The notes: generated by a model from the sequence alone, not told the origin. A stretch of DNA of 64,000 nucleotides from Cyclina sinensis (GCA_012932295.1 JAAONU010000014.1:620001-684000); one strand, 5' to 3'. Counted from the first letter of the stretch, positions 22,116 to 34,425 are shown. Numbers and translations are program-made.

Positions 22116-24660
22116 TTTTCAGCAGGTTAAGGCTTTATTTGTGTTTGTTTTATGCTTGTTTAGTGTTATTATTTTACACTAATTCCAGAACAAGACGTTC
22201 AAAAATTATATCAGAAGTTAAGAACACTTGAACTAAAATGTCTCAGAGAGTAAGATTATCAGTTTTGCAATAGAGAAGCTAAAAGAAAATAAACCAGGTT
22301 GATTATTGCCTAGGATGGACTGTGATACGGAGAAAATTCATTAATATCAAAACAAGGATCGACTTGAGAAGTTATTTTGTAATGACCACTTTAGAAGTTT
22401 TCCTCTTTTGCTTTTCTGGACTGGATGTATTCAAAAGGTAAATGAGTATGGAGCACACAATATTGGAACTCTGCTTAATGTTTTTCCTTGATAATCAACT
22501 GTTTTAAAGGGAAACGAAAGTCACATATTATGCCGACACCACAATAAAAGTTAAGTTTTGAACATTTTATGAATATTGAAGTTATTTCAACTAATTAATA
22601 ACAACTACAATAGGTAAGATTATCAGAAGAATGCATTTTTATTGCATGAAAATATGCAAAATAAATTGATGACTTATTGTATTTTTCAAAAATAAATAAT
22701 TCATAGGCAATTTTAAAAATGCCGCATTGGTTCCACCGAAATTGTTCTCACTTCACAGATTTACTATGCGAATTACTAAATTCAGTGTAATTGTAAAAGG
22801 CATTAACTTGGGTGACTTTGTTATAAAGCAGTAAATCAGTATCATTATTATCTGGTAGGTTATTATAAAGCCTGCAGCATTTTTTTCATGACAGGCAAAT
22901 TAAGTCAAACTTGAAACCAACCAAGTATAATGGGTCTACAAAGATTAAATGACAGCGGTGGCTTATCCAAATGCGGATATGTCACAGGCTATTATGCAAT
23001 CGCATTATGATAATTGCATAGTTATAATTGCCATCCTGTTTAGCATTTATAGTTCTGATAAGGACAAAGTACTTTAAATGTAATTATTCTAGAGATTTGG
23101 CATTGTATTTTGAATTTTATTTGAAATAAATGTGCAAACATCAAACTGGAAGAAGTAAGGTCTGTTTTTTTTTTCCTGGAGTGAAAAAATGTTTAACCTA
23201 GGATTTATAGTTAAGTTTGCTGTAAATGTAATAACAGTCACTTACACTTGTATTATAATGCTGATTTTTATTCGCCAGAACACAAGGTAAGTTCATCATG
23301 ACTTTGAAGTTTTTATTTCAAGGTTTGTAAATCAACTTTAAACCTGAAAGAATAAATCAAATAAATTTATGATACCAAAACAAATGTTTTATGATTTAAA
23401 AAATAACCAGATTTTTAAGTCAAAGTCGGGTTTTATTTTGTATAAGAAAACCGTTGACAACTAGTGTTACTCTAGATGAAGCCAGAAATACTTGCTAATA
23501 AAAAACCTCTTGTTACATACTCAGCAGAAGAGCAGACTGTTAATCAATTTGAATTTTATATTTACAGTACCTTTCATTGTAATTATACACTTAAACCTTA
23601 TTCAGATAATAGGTAGGCAGATTAAAATTATACTGTCACAATGGTCAAGGAATGAAACTGACATCACAAAATGAGTCTCGGTTAATCTCGTGTATTTCTG
23701 CAACAATGCCGCCGCCCTTTTATCTTGTGTAAAGCCAAATTTTGACTTGAAAAAAAGAATTTAAATGCATTTGCAGGTTAAAGATGTGCCTTTCATTTTG
23801 AAATATGAAATAACTTCACAAGATATTTAAGATTATTTAGTCAAATTTTCGGTACCCTTTAACATGTTTTTACAAATGGTTTATTGAAAATGGCTTAGGT
23901 AAATCATTTTAATCATGTTTATAAAGTAAAGTGTTCTTGCAAATACAATGTTTTCTGTCAATGTGTCAATTTAATATTTTATGCATTTAACATTTTCAGT
24001 TCTGGTTACATATTCATAGAATGACTAGATTGTCTTTTCTTGTACTGAATCTCCAGTTTGAAATGCTGTATTTCTATAGTTTATACTTATTTCTATTGGA
24101 TTATGATGCCATGATTTAATCTATTACTATGTTTAAATATGTCAGATGAAATAGTGAGTCATTTTTTTTGAGGTGCTGTATTTCAAGAAAGTTAACTCAA
24201 TAAATAGATCTTATACCTGCAGGGAAGTACTCTATGAAAAAAGGTCAAAACTAAGCTCAGTTCATTAACAAGTCCTTTAAATACTGCTGAATCATGCTTC
24301 ACTGTAATGAACAGTCTTCTGAAAATTCATGCATCTTAAAGCATCTTCCTGTAGAGTATTATAACCCTTACCCTGCAGGAGGCAATTGACCATGCAACCT
24401 GTGCAGACCAAGATCAGCATGTACATTGGTGCAGTCTGATCATGGTCTGCACTTTTGGCCTTTCAGTCAGTAAATTTTCAATAAGCGCCCCATAAACAGA
24501 AGTGGATCTGTTGAAATCGAAAGATGGACAAGTCCATTTTATATATATGTATTTAGCATTGTCAGGGTTAATTTGAGTTAGTTAAGCTGACATTTGTACT
24601 AGTGAAAAAGAACTGCTCTGTTTATACATGATAAGGTTATATATATGTGATGTGTATACT
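22116..24660. other. 3' UTR and downstream AT-rich DNA
   Basis: Possible polyadenylation signals AATAAA at about 22288, 22660 and 23127; which is used cannot be decided. No further gene, element end or structured RNA was recognised. Confidence 0.4.
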
Positions 24661-24667
24661 TCATTTC

Positions 24668-24850
24668 AGTAAGAATAAAGGGTTGCAGTAAATGATTTAT
24701 TTAATATATGGATACTTTGAACCTTGTCTACTGTAGTATTAGCAGTATGGCTCAGTAAGAATAAAGGGTTGCAATAAATGATTTATTTAATATATGGATA
24801 CTTTGAACGTTGTCTACTGTAGTATTAGCAGTATGGCTCAGTATGTAGAA
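24668..24850. repeat. Near-perfect 86-bp tandem duplication
   Basis: agtaagaataaagggttgca starts at 24668 and again at 24754. The two 86-bp units differ at only about two bases, so the duplication is recent. A third copy begins (ctcagtatg) and stops. Each unit contains AATAAA. Confidence 0.85.
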
Positions 24851-24934
24851 ACCAATAAAAGACATTTGTTGTAAATGATTTTGCTGTTTATTTCAATGCT
24901 TCTTTAGGGCTTTCAAACTACAGTGTATAATTAT

Positions 24935-25464
24935 TTGTCCACAAGTCCTCAAGGGTGAGCTTTTGTGAACATTAATTGTCTGGCATGTGTTGGCATGCAT
25001 TGTGCATCATCAACAGTTTGACTTGAACAACTTCTCCTCCTATACTGCTAAGCCAACTTTGATGAAACATGCCTGGGATATTCCTTGCACGAAGCTTTAC
25101 CAAAGTTGTTCAAAGAATTGAATTCCATCAAGAACTCGGGTTGCAATGGAAAAACTTTGAATATCTTCTTTTCTGAAACCACAAGGCCATGAGCCTTAAG
25201 ATTTGGTATGTAGCATTGTCTAGTGGACCTCTACCAAATTAGTTCAAATTATCCCCCTGGGGTCAAAATTAGCCCTGCCCTGGGGGTCAGTTGACTTCAC
25301 ATAGGCTTATATAGGGTAAAGCCTAAAAAGATCTTCATGTCTGAAACCACAATTGCTAGAATTAAGACATTTTTTATGGAGCGTCAGCTAGAGATCCTCT
25401 ACCAAGTTTGTTCAAATTATGTCCCTTGGTTAAAAATTGGCCCTTCTCAGGGGGTCACTTGATT
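24935..25464 (+). mobile_element. Degenerate AGCTCAC-family copy abutting the next one
   Basis: gtcctcaagggtgagcttttgtgaac through 'gacttgaacaacttctcctcctatactgctaagcc' matches, with decay, the head of the element that begins at 25465. It has no 3' end before that element starts. Confidence 0.55.
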
Positions 25465-27917
25465 AGCTCACCTGAGCCTGCTCAGGGTGAGCTATTAGGA
25501 TTGTTGTTTGTCTGGCGTCGTGCGTCATCAACAATTTGACTTAAACAACATCTCCTAAACCGCTGAGCCAACATTGACGTAACATGCCTGGGATATTCCT
25601 TGCATGAAGCTCTACCAAAGTTGTTCAAAGAATTCAATTCCATCAAGAACTCTTGTTGTTATGGCAACTTAAAGGAAAAACTTCGAAAATCTTCTTTTCA
25701 GAAACCACAAGGCCCTGAGCCTTAAGATTTGGTATGTAGCATTGTCTAGTGGACCTCTACCAAGTTTATTCAAATTATACCCCTGGGGTAAAATTTAGCC
25801 CCGCCCTGGGGTCAATTGATTTACATAGGCTTATATAGTGAAATTTCAAAAATCTTCATGTCTGAAACCACAAGGCCCTGAGCCTTAAGATTTGGTATGT
25901 AGCATTGTCTAGTGGACCTCTACCAAGTTTGTTCAAATTATACCCCTGGTGTCAAATTTGGCCCCGCCCCTGGGGTCAATTAATTTTACATAGGCTTATA
26001 TAGTGAAACTTTAAAAATCTTCTTTTCTGAAACCACAAGGCCTAGAGTTTAGATATTTGGTGTGCAGCATTGTCCAGTAGACCTCTACCAAGTTTGTTCA
26101 AATCATGGCTCCTGGGTCAAAAATGGCCCCACCCCAGGGGTCTCATATTTTACATAGAGTTATGTAGGAAAAACTTTAAAAAATCTTCTTGTCAGAAACC
26201 GCAAGGCCTAGAGTTAAGATATTTGGTGTGCAGCATTGTCCAGAGGACCTTTACCAAGTTTGTTCAAATCATGGCTCCTGCGTCAAAAATGGCCCCACCC
26301 CAGGGGTCACTTGTTTTACATAGGGTTATATAGGAAAAAGTTTAAAAAATCTTCTTGTCAGAATCCGCAAGGCATAGAGCTTAGATATTTGGTGTGCAGC
26401 ATTCTCTAGTAGACCTCTACCAAGATTGTTCAAATCATGGCCCCTGGGTCAAAATTGGCTATGCCCAAGGGGTCACATGTTTTACATAGAGTTATATAGT
26501 AAATTCTTTAAAAATCTTCTTGTCAGAAACTGCAAGGCCTGAAGCTTAGATATTTGGTATGAGGCATCATCTAGTGGACTTCTACAAAGATTGTTCAAAT
26601 TATGACACTGGGGTCAGAACTGACCCCGCCCTGGGTGTCACTTGATTTACTTAGAGTTATATAGGGAAAACTTTAAAAATCTTCTTGTAAGAAACTACAA
26701 GGCATGGAGCTTAGATATATGGTGTTGAGCATTGTCTAGTAGACCTCTACCAAGATTGTTCAAATCATGGCCCCTGGGTCAAAACTGGCCCCGCCCAAGG
26801 GGTCACATGGTCACATTGTCAGAATCCGCAAGTCCTTGAGCTTAGATATTTGGTAGTATGCACTGTGACCACAGTGGGGTCATCTCCCCTCCCCTGGTGG
26901 TCACTTCATCCCACCCCCCACCCCCCTCTCATTTTTTTTAGTTTTTCCCTATGGCAATAAAATTTCGACCATTTTTACAGTTTTTCAAGATGATTTCAAA
27001 AACATTATTCCTTGACCTATATTTTTAACCTAATGACCTACTTTTTTGTTTTTTAGCTACAGCAATGAAATTTGGACCATTTGTACAGTTTTTCAAGACG
27101 ATTTAAAAAACATTATTTCTTGACCTATATTTTTGACCTACTGAACTATTTTTTTTGTTTTTCGCTACATCAATGAAATTTGGACCATGTGCACAGTTTT
27201 TCGTTTTGATTTCAAAAATTCATCGCATGACCTATATTTTTGACCTACTGACCTACTTTTTGTTTTTGGAGCTATGGCAATGAAATTTGGACCATGAGTA
27301 CAGTTTTTTGTTCCGATTTCAAAAACGTCATCGCATGCCATATATTTTTGACCTACTGACCTACTTTTTGTTTTTGGAGCTATGGCAATGAAATTTGGAC
27401 CATGTGTACAGTTTTTTGTTCCGATTTCAAAAACTTCATCGCATGACCTATATTTTGACCTACTGACCTACTTTTTAAGGAAATTTTTTAAAAATCTTCT
27501 TGTCTGCAACCACAAGGCCTAGAATTTTAAAATTTGGCATGAAGCAAGCTTTATCAAGCTTTTTCAAATTATTAGATTAGGTTTTAGGTCACGGAGGCTA
27601 AAATAGATTTATCTACTGTACCTCATAGAGCCTTCATTTATAGACCAATATCTTTGATATTCAGTATATAGGTTCCTTGCATGGACCTCTACTCATGGGT
27701 AGGGTTTGAGGTCACTGGGTCAAGTACAAGGTCACCATACCTTATAAAACATATTTCTACTTTCTGTCATAGAGCCTTTATTTATTGACTGATATTTTAC
27801 ATATTTGGTTTGTAGGCACTTACATATTTTCAATTAAAAAATGAAATACTGCTTTACAGCAAACCTACAGCCAAAGTACTCAGGTGAGCGATCCAGGGCC
27901 ATCATGGCCCTCTTGTT
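25465..27917 (+). mobile_element. Helentron-like element, AGCTCAC family, 2.45 kb
   Basis: 5' hairpin AGCTCACCTGAGC-ct-GCTCAGGGTGAGCT; 3' hairpin plus TCTTGTT as at 18684. Inside are about eight monomers of the 'caagtttgttcaaat.atg.cccctgggtcaaaatt.gccc' type (about 145-155 bp) up to 26830, then 'tgacctactgacctactttttgtttttggagctatggcaatgaaatttggacc' monomers of about 110 bp (26940-27470). Open frames here are repeat translation. Confidence 0.8.
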
Positions 27918-28886
27918 TTTATGTACCTATGTAGAGAAAACCTTAAACAAGAAGGCCGTGATTGCCCTGGATCTCTCACCTGAGTACAAAGCAAAAGTCA
28001 ATAGCAGTATTACATTTCCTAATTTAAGATTTGTAGGTGCCTGCAAACCAAATATCTAAAATATCAGTCAATAAATAAAGGATCTATGACAGAAAATAGA
28101 AAAACATTATTAGCTGTGATGACCTTGACCCAGTGACCTCAAACCCAAGCTTAGGCTAGAGGTCCTTGCAAGGAACCTACATACCAAATATCAATGGTCT
28201 GTAAAAGAAGGCTCTATGAGGTAAAGTTGATAAATCTGTTTTTGGCCTCACTGACCTTAACCCCAATTTAATGGAAGCGGTTCATGCTAGGTGTGTTTAG
28301 AACCAAATATATCAATCAATAAATAAAGGCTTTATGATGAAAAGTAGAAAAACCTACTTTCAGCCATAGTGACCTTGACTGTGTGACATCAAACTCTACC
28401 TAAAGTTAGAGATTCATGCAGTTACCTACATACCAAATATCTCAGATATCAATCAATATTTGAAGATTGTAAGGGGTGACCTTGACCTTGATCCAAGTGA
28501 ATGGCAGAGATTCATGCAAGGCGCATATATACCAAATATCTAAAATATCTGCCTATAGATTAAGGCTCTATTACAAAAAGTTTATTTTTAGCCTTAATGA
28601 CCCAGGGTCAGGTCCAATTTTGACCCCTGGGCCAAGATTTGAACAAACTTGGTAGAGGTCTACTTGGCCAGGTTACACAGCAAATATCTTAACACTAGGC
28701 TTTGTGGATGCTGACGAGAAGATTTTTTCAATGCAAGTCTTTACAAAAATCAAGTGACCCCTTGGATGGGGTCAGTTTTCACAACAATCATCATCATTTG
28801 AACAATCTTGGTAGAGGACTTTTAGGTGATGATCCATGCAAAATATCTAAGCACTAGTTCTTCTGGTTTCATAGAGGAAGATTTTT

Positions 28887-31123
28887 ATGCTCCCCAACGG
28901 GGATGCATTTAGTCGCCGCCTTGTCCGTCCGTCTGTCTCAAAATTTTGGTCCGGACAATTTCTCAACAGCCACTGGCTTGAATTTACTAAAACTTAATAG
29001 GAAGCTTCACTGAAAAGCTCGAGGAGCTGTGCATATAAGCAACCTGTTCCGGTCCATTGATTTTTCACAAAGTTATGCCCCTTTAATGCCCTTTCAACTG
29101 ACATTTTTGTCCGGACTATTTCTCAGCAATCACTGACTGGAATTCATTTAACTTGATAGGAAGCTGCACTACCAAGAGTACGCTCCCTGAGCAGCTAAGT
29201 GAATACACTACCGTTACTTCACACTGCTGCTTAAGATTTATGATAATATTGACCTTTACAATGAATTTTTAAACAACTAATGAAAGTGCACCAATATCCC
29301 CAAAACCGAAAAATCTTAAAACCAATTTTCATTGGTTAAAAAGATCACGTGACTCCAAAAATTAAAAACAGAAAGGTGTTTTCTCACATTTTTGTAGACA
29401 AAATGTCGCGAATAATATTGGATCCTACTGCAAAAATCTTCAAGAATGGTTCTACAGTCTTCAACTTGGGATAACGATAACCTGGATTTACCTTTGTGAT
29501 GGACACATGTTCAGTGACAGTGATTGTGATGGACACATTCATTAAATTATCACTGTGTTGTGAAAAGTGACGATAAGTGATAGTTATTTGAAATAAGGAA
29601 ACATTTGTTTGTGCGAAAACGGGGTCAGGAAAGTCACTGTGTTTTCAAGCATTAACGTTTCTCTATCGTGAACTTATTGCTGCCAAAAACAGGCTGACCG
29701 AACTACGCGTTTACGTTACCCGCAACGTTTGAAGACAGCAATAGATAGTCCGCAAACAATCGAAAAATCTTGATTTTAACCCTTTTGTTATTATTATTGG
29801 TTTATTTACGTATACATATAAACACTTTGATCATAAAAATACAAACGTAACATGCGAACATGCATTGTTTGTTTACATTTTGGGTTGTCAAATGTATTAT
29901 GTGACGATTAGTTGTAAGCTAGTCACTGATTGGCTGAAAAGTAACTGTGGATTTCCCTATCTAAAAATAGAAATATTGTTCCGAAAATTGCAGAGGTAAG
30001 TTCGACCGATGCGCAAGATGGAGAGTATACCAAGAGGAGGTGTGCATATTACAGGCATGTTCCAGTTCAGTGATTTTTCATAAAGTTATGCCCCTTTGAT
30101 GCTTTTTTAGCTGTAATTTTTGTCTGTCCGGACTATTTCTCAGCAGCAATTAAATGCAATTCACTGAAACTCGATAGGAAGCTTTATTACCAAGAGGAGG
30201 TTTGCATATTACAGGCATGTTCCGGTTCAAAGATTTTTCACAAAGTTATACCCCTTTGATACTCAGCTATAATTTTTTGTCCAAACTATTTCTCAGCAAC
30301 CATTGACTGAAATTCATTGAAACTCACTAGGAAGCTGCACTACCAAACATTACCATAAGCACGTGTGAATTTTACCGGCATGTTCCGGTTCAGTGATTTT
30401 TCATAGTTTTTATGCCCTGATGCCTTTTCATTTAGTGATTTTGTTGAAAGTTTACACAATGATAGAATACAATGATAGGATTTGCATTGTGCAAGAACCA
30501 TAACTCTCTAGCTCACTTTCTGAATTATCTCCCTTTATTGAATTTAACATTTTCTTTTGTTGAATTTTTTTTGACCAGATTTATTTGCACTATAACTTCA
30601 AAGCTACTGAAGGCATGTTTTTATAGTTAATAAAATGAAATAATACATTGAAAGAAAATGCGCTGAATAAGAACAATAAGTTTTGGTTACTTTTTTAATT
30701 ATTTCCCTTTATTTTGCTACGCCATACTTCTCAGATCATCAGATTATTTGGATTCGGATCAGCCTCCAGTCTGCCATGTTAAGGTACAGGTCTAATAACA
30801 CTTCTCTAGTATAACTACTAACATTTTATACTAACAATAGCGTTACAAACAAATGTTCAAGTATTCACTTGTGATCTGGTTCTGGAAACAACTCCAGTAT
30901 TAGCTTAACCAGTTTTCACTGTTGACATAATAATATGCAATAAAATAAAATAATTATTTTCTCCTGATTTTATTTATGTAAAATGAAGAACACCAGTCAA
31001 TATCATTGTAACTGCACAACATGCTTCCCAATCTCCTCCCACCTACAACTTCCTCAGTTACACATTCATCCAACTTCCATGTACCTTTGGCGAGCATCCA
31101 TCGTTTCCAGCGATATCCTTGTT
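28887..31123 (+). mobile_element. Nested Helentron-like element (ATGCTCCCC family)
   Basis: 5' hairpin ATGCTCCCC-aa-CGGGGATGCAT just after a T-tract (gaagattttt^), CCGT microsatellite at about 28924-28936, monomers 'cagtgatttttcacaaagttatgcccctttgatgc' of about 150 bp, 3' hairpin ATCG-tttccag-CGAT then ATCCTTGTT. After its end the host monomer resumes as taagttttcccta. It holds a further 849-bp insert. Confidence 0.75.
29179..30027. mobile_element. 849-bp insertion with 9-bp target duplication, third nesting level
   Basis: Flanked by taccaagag at 29170-29178 and 30028-30036. It begins TACGCTCCCTGAGC and ends GCAAGATGGAGAGTA; the ends match imperfectly as inverted repeats over about 10 bp. 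The adjacent monomer at about 30192 shows the empty site (taccaagaggaggtttgcatattacag), which confirms the boundaries. No ORF of note. Superfamily unknown; a 9-bp duplication occurs in MULE-type elements among others. Confidence 0.8.
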
Positions 31124-31591
31124 TAAGTTTTCCCTATATAAACCTTTATTAAATCAAGTGACCCCTGGGGTGGAGCCATTTATTATCCCAGGGGCATCAT
31201 TTGAACTAATATTTGTAGAGGAGTTCAAGGTGAACCTGTATGCCAAATATCAAAGCCTAAAGCATAGAAGCTTAAGAAAAGATTTTTGAAGTTTTCCCTA
31301 TTATGTCTCTATATGAAGAAGTGGCCCCTGATCAGGGTCAATTTTGACCCAACGGACATAATTTGAACAATTTTGGTAGAGGTCCACTACACAATATTTT
31401 AGAACTTAAGGCCCCGTGGTTTCAGAGAAGAAGATTCCTTAAGTTTTTCCTATACATTTCTATGTAAAGCAAGTGACCTCTGGAGCTTGGCCAATTCTGA
31501 CCCCAGGGACATAATTGGAACAACCTCTAGATAATTCACCATGCAAAATATTTTAGCTCTAGGTTTTTTGGTTTCAGACAAGACGATTTTT

Positions 31592-32031
31592 TATACCCCC
31601 GAAACGAAGTTTGAGGTGTTTATAGGAGTCACCCGGTGGTCGGTCAGTCCGTTGCAATTTCCTTGTCTGGAGCATAACTTGAAAACCAATGGTTGGAATT
31701 CAACTTCATTCAATGGTCAAGCACAGTGAGAGGTAGTGAAGTGTTCAAGAATCATAACTCCATCTTCAATATTTGCAGAGTTATTGCCCTTTAATGGTTT
31801 TCCTTGTCTGGAGCATAACTTGAAAACTACTGGTTGGAATTCAGTGCAACTTCATACAATGGCCAAGCACAATGACAGGAAATGCAATCTACAAGAAACA
31901 CAACTATCTTTAATTGCCCACAACCATAAATCTATTTCAGTTCTTTTACAAAGTATTCTGTTACTAATAACTTCCTCAGTTCCGAAGCAGTCTTGCGTGG
32001 GTATAAATCACATTAAGGGATAGCTCTAGTT
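31592..32031 (+). mobile_element. Nested 440-bp Helentron-like element (TATACCCCC family)
   Basis: Begins TATACCCCCGAAACGAAGTTTGAGG after a T-tract and ends gggatagctCTAGTT. It contains two monomers of 'ttccttgtctggagcataacttgaaaac' about 125 bp apart. Confidence 0.65.
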
Positions 32032-32224
32032 AACTTTTTTACCATGGCAACCAGACTTCTGCATGGAATGGAATTATTTGAACAACTTTGATAAAGGTTC
32101 ATGCAAGAAACATTCCTGCCAAGTTTCATCAATACTGGCCCAGTGAGATCAGAGGAGATGTTGTTTGAAGAAAAATAAGAATGGACATACACCAGACAAT
32201 GGGCCATCCATAGCTCACCTGCAT

Positions 32225-32795
32225 TCAGTGCAAGAACTTAGATATTTTGCATGGATCATCAGCTATATGTCCTCCACCAAGATTGTTTAAAGTATGCCCA
32301 TAGGGTAAAAATTAGCTCTACCCTTGGGGTCACTTGATTTTACATAGACTTATATAGAGAAAACGTTGAAGTCTTCTTATCTGAAACAACAAAGCCAACG
32401 GCTAAGATTTTTTTGCTTGCAACATCAGCTAGAGGTTCTCTACCAAGATTGTTCAAATTAAGCCCATGTCTTCATTAATGGCCCAGGCCCAAGGGTCAGT
32501 TTAATTTACATAGGGTTATATAGGCAAAACCTTATAAAATCTTCTTGTCTCAAACCACAAGGCCTAGAATTTAGATATTTTACATGAAGCATCAGCTAAA
32601 GGTCATCTATCAAGTTTGTTCAAATTATGCCCCTTAGGTCAAAACTGGCTCTACCCCAGGGGTAACTTGAATTCATATAGACTTATATAGGGAAAACATT
32701 AAAAAAGCTTTTGATGTTAGTTCAACAGCAGACCCAAAGCCAAAGCCAAAGTATTCAGATGAGCGATCCAGGGCCATCATGGCCTTTTTGTACCT
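32225..32795 (+). mobile_element. Degenerate AGCTCAC-family fragment
   Basis: Monomers of the 'taccaagattgttcaaat.a.gccc' type, then the family 3' end 'gtattcagatgagcgatccagggccatcatggcctttttgt' near 32748-32792. No clean 5' end. Confidence 0.55.
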
Positions 32796-32799
32796 TTTG

Positions 32800-33505
32800 T
32801 TTGAAACAGAAAAAGTAAGGCTGCAAGATATTTTTTTGCTCCACTTTTCAAAGACAAAATGTGGAGCTATTGTCATGATCCTCTCGTCAGCATCAGTGTT
32901 GGTTAACCTTTTTGTTAAGATACATTTCTCAGAAATTATCAAAGCTATTCACTTAAAATTTAGAATACTTGTTCACTATCAAAATGTGGCACCATTTCTA
33001 AAGGGCAGATAACCCTAAAATTTATTTTTACAAAGTTAGGCCCCCTTTTCAACGTAGAATTTCTTGGTTTACCTTTTTTGTTACTGTCCAGTTCTCAAAA
33101 GTGTCAAAAAGATATTTCTTTCAAACTTGGAATACTTGATCACCAGCAAGACCTCAACAGAGATTGTTGGTACCCATGTCCTTGGAGTCAAAAGCCCCAC
33201 CCCAGGGGTCACTTGATTTTGCTTAGACTTATATAGGAAAAAACTTCTTATGGCAAAGCACAAAGCCTAGAACTAAATAAACTATTCACTCACTTGGGAT
33301 GGGTAGGTACTCCCACCCCCCACACACACACTCCCCCTGTAACACCCCCTGAATGACTAACACACACACACACACACACAAGCCCAAAATATCTTCTTTT
33401 TTTGTTCACTTGGGCCTCTTGTTTGACTTAGCTTATGATTTATTATCCAGCACTGAAAAAAGTGGAGTGTGCTGTCCACGGAGAGGTCTTGTTGATCATG
33501 GCAGC
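32800..33505 (+). mobile_element. Uninterrupted relative of the 13.8-15.6 kb element
   Basis: Collinear with 13860-14330 and 15466-15562 but without the insertion between them. It includes 'gcctcttgtttgacttagcttatgatttattatccagcactga' and ends near ggagaggtcttgtt. A CA-rich microsatellite (about 33322-33380) lies where the other copy carries its insertion. Confidence 0.6.
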
Positions 33506-34281
33506 TGACCACGGATTTGTTAAAAGGTCATTTGTTATAAGGGCTGCATCTCAGCAGAAAGTCTGATTGATTGTCTACAGTCAGAGTTCAGTAGGCAAAG
33601 ATAGGTAAAAAAATATATTTTATTGCACAAAATGTTAGAATGTCGTACAAACCGGTTTCAGTATTCAAATATATAGTCTTATTACAAAGATATATCTGTA
33701 TAAATGTATGCAACAAAAGAAAACCTTAATATTAGTTATGTCTAAACTTCTAAAAATATTATCAACTATAATAGTAAAAGTTGTTGAAACTGAGAAAAGT
33801 GCATGCAATGTACATCCAACCAGTCTTAAGAGTTCTTTTATATCTCATTTTGAGGCACCTGTCTGCATTAACATATTAGGAAATCATTAGACATGTTTAC
33901 ATTTTCTTTAAATTCTAGATAGATCTTAAATATTTAAAAACTGTAATACATAGAAATCAATTACAAAATTGATTGTTACATGCTCTTATACAATATATGA
34001 AAGAAAGAACAGTACATGTAACTTCATGATGTACGAGTTACTTCTTGTTGCTGTTATTAAAAAAATTGACACAAAAAATACTGAGAATCTATAAAAATTG
34101 ATTTGATTAGAATTGTTGTCTTTACAATTATATTATACATGAACAATGAAAACATAGAATTTACCAAGAAGTGTAACATAGTTGAAAATCAAAGCATTTT
34201 AAAACATTCAGTCTTGTATAAAAGAGAACAATTTTGCTTTTACCTTTATTTAAGACAAGTTCGATTGTCAGTTATATTAGT
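33506..34281. other. AT-rich stretch
   Basis: No supported gene, element end or structured RNA. Short plus-strand open frames here have no recognisable features. Confidence 0.35.
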
Positions 34282-34289
34282 TTTGATAA

Positions 34290-34425
34290 CATCGTCGGAT
34301 ACCCATGGTTGATTTGTTACATGAAATCCATTAACATTTATCAGCCGTGAGATATTTTGGACGATATCTAGTCGATTAGAGGTGTGATAAATGTTAATGG
34401 ATCAGCCGTGGGTATCCGGCGATGC
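34290..34425. mobile_element. 136-bp foldback MITE with 8-bp target duplication
   Basis: Outer arms catcgtcggatacccatggttgat (34290) and atcagccgtgggtatccggcgatg (to 34424), inner arms atccattaacatttatca (34326-34343) and tgataaatgttaatggat (34385-34402). The whole folds as a hairpin with one ~12-nt bulge. Flanks are identical 8-mers tttgataa (34282-34289, 34426-34433), the duplication length of hAT elements. Confidence 0.8.

Larger units (their letters stand above)
27946..32220 (-). mobile_element. AGCTCAC-family element in reverse orientation, carrying two further elements
   Basis: The 3' end in reverse (aacaagaaggccgtgattgccctggatctctcacctgagtac) begins only 28 bp after the end of the previous element, so the two lie tail to tail. 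The interior has the same 'ccctggg.tcaa.ttgaccc' monomers in reverse. It is split by insertions at 28887-31123 and 31592-32031. The hairpin end near 32212-32240 is decayed. Confidence 0.7.

Noticed and set aside
26070..26333. Plus-strand frames in the 25-28 kb arrays
   Set aside because: They follow the array period and have no codon or domain signal.
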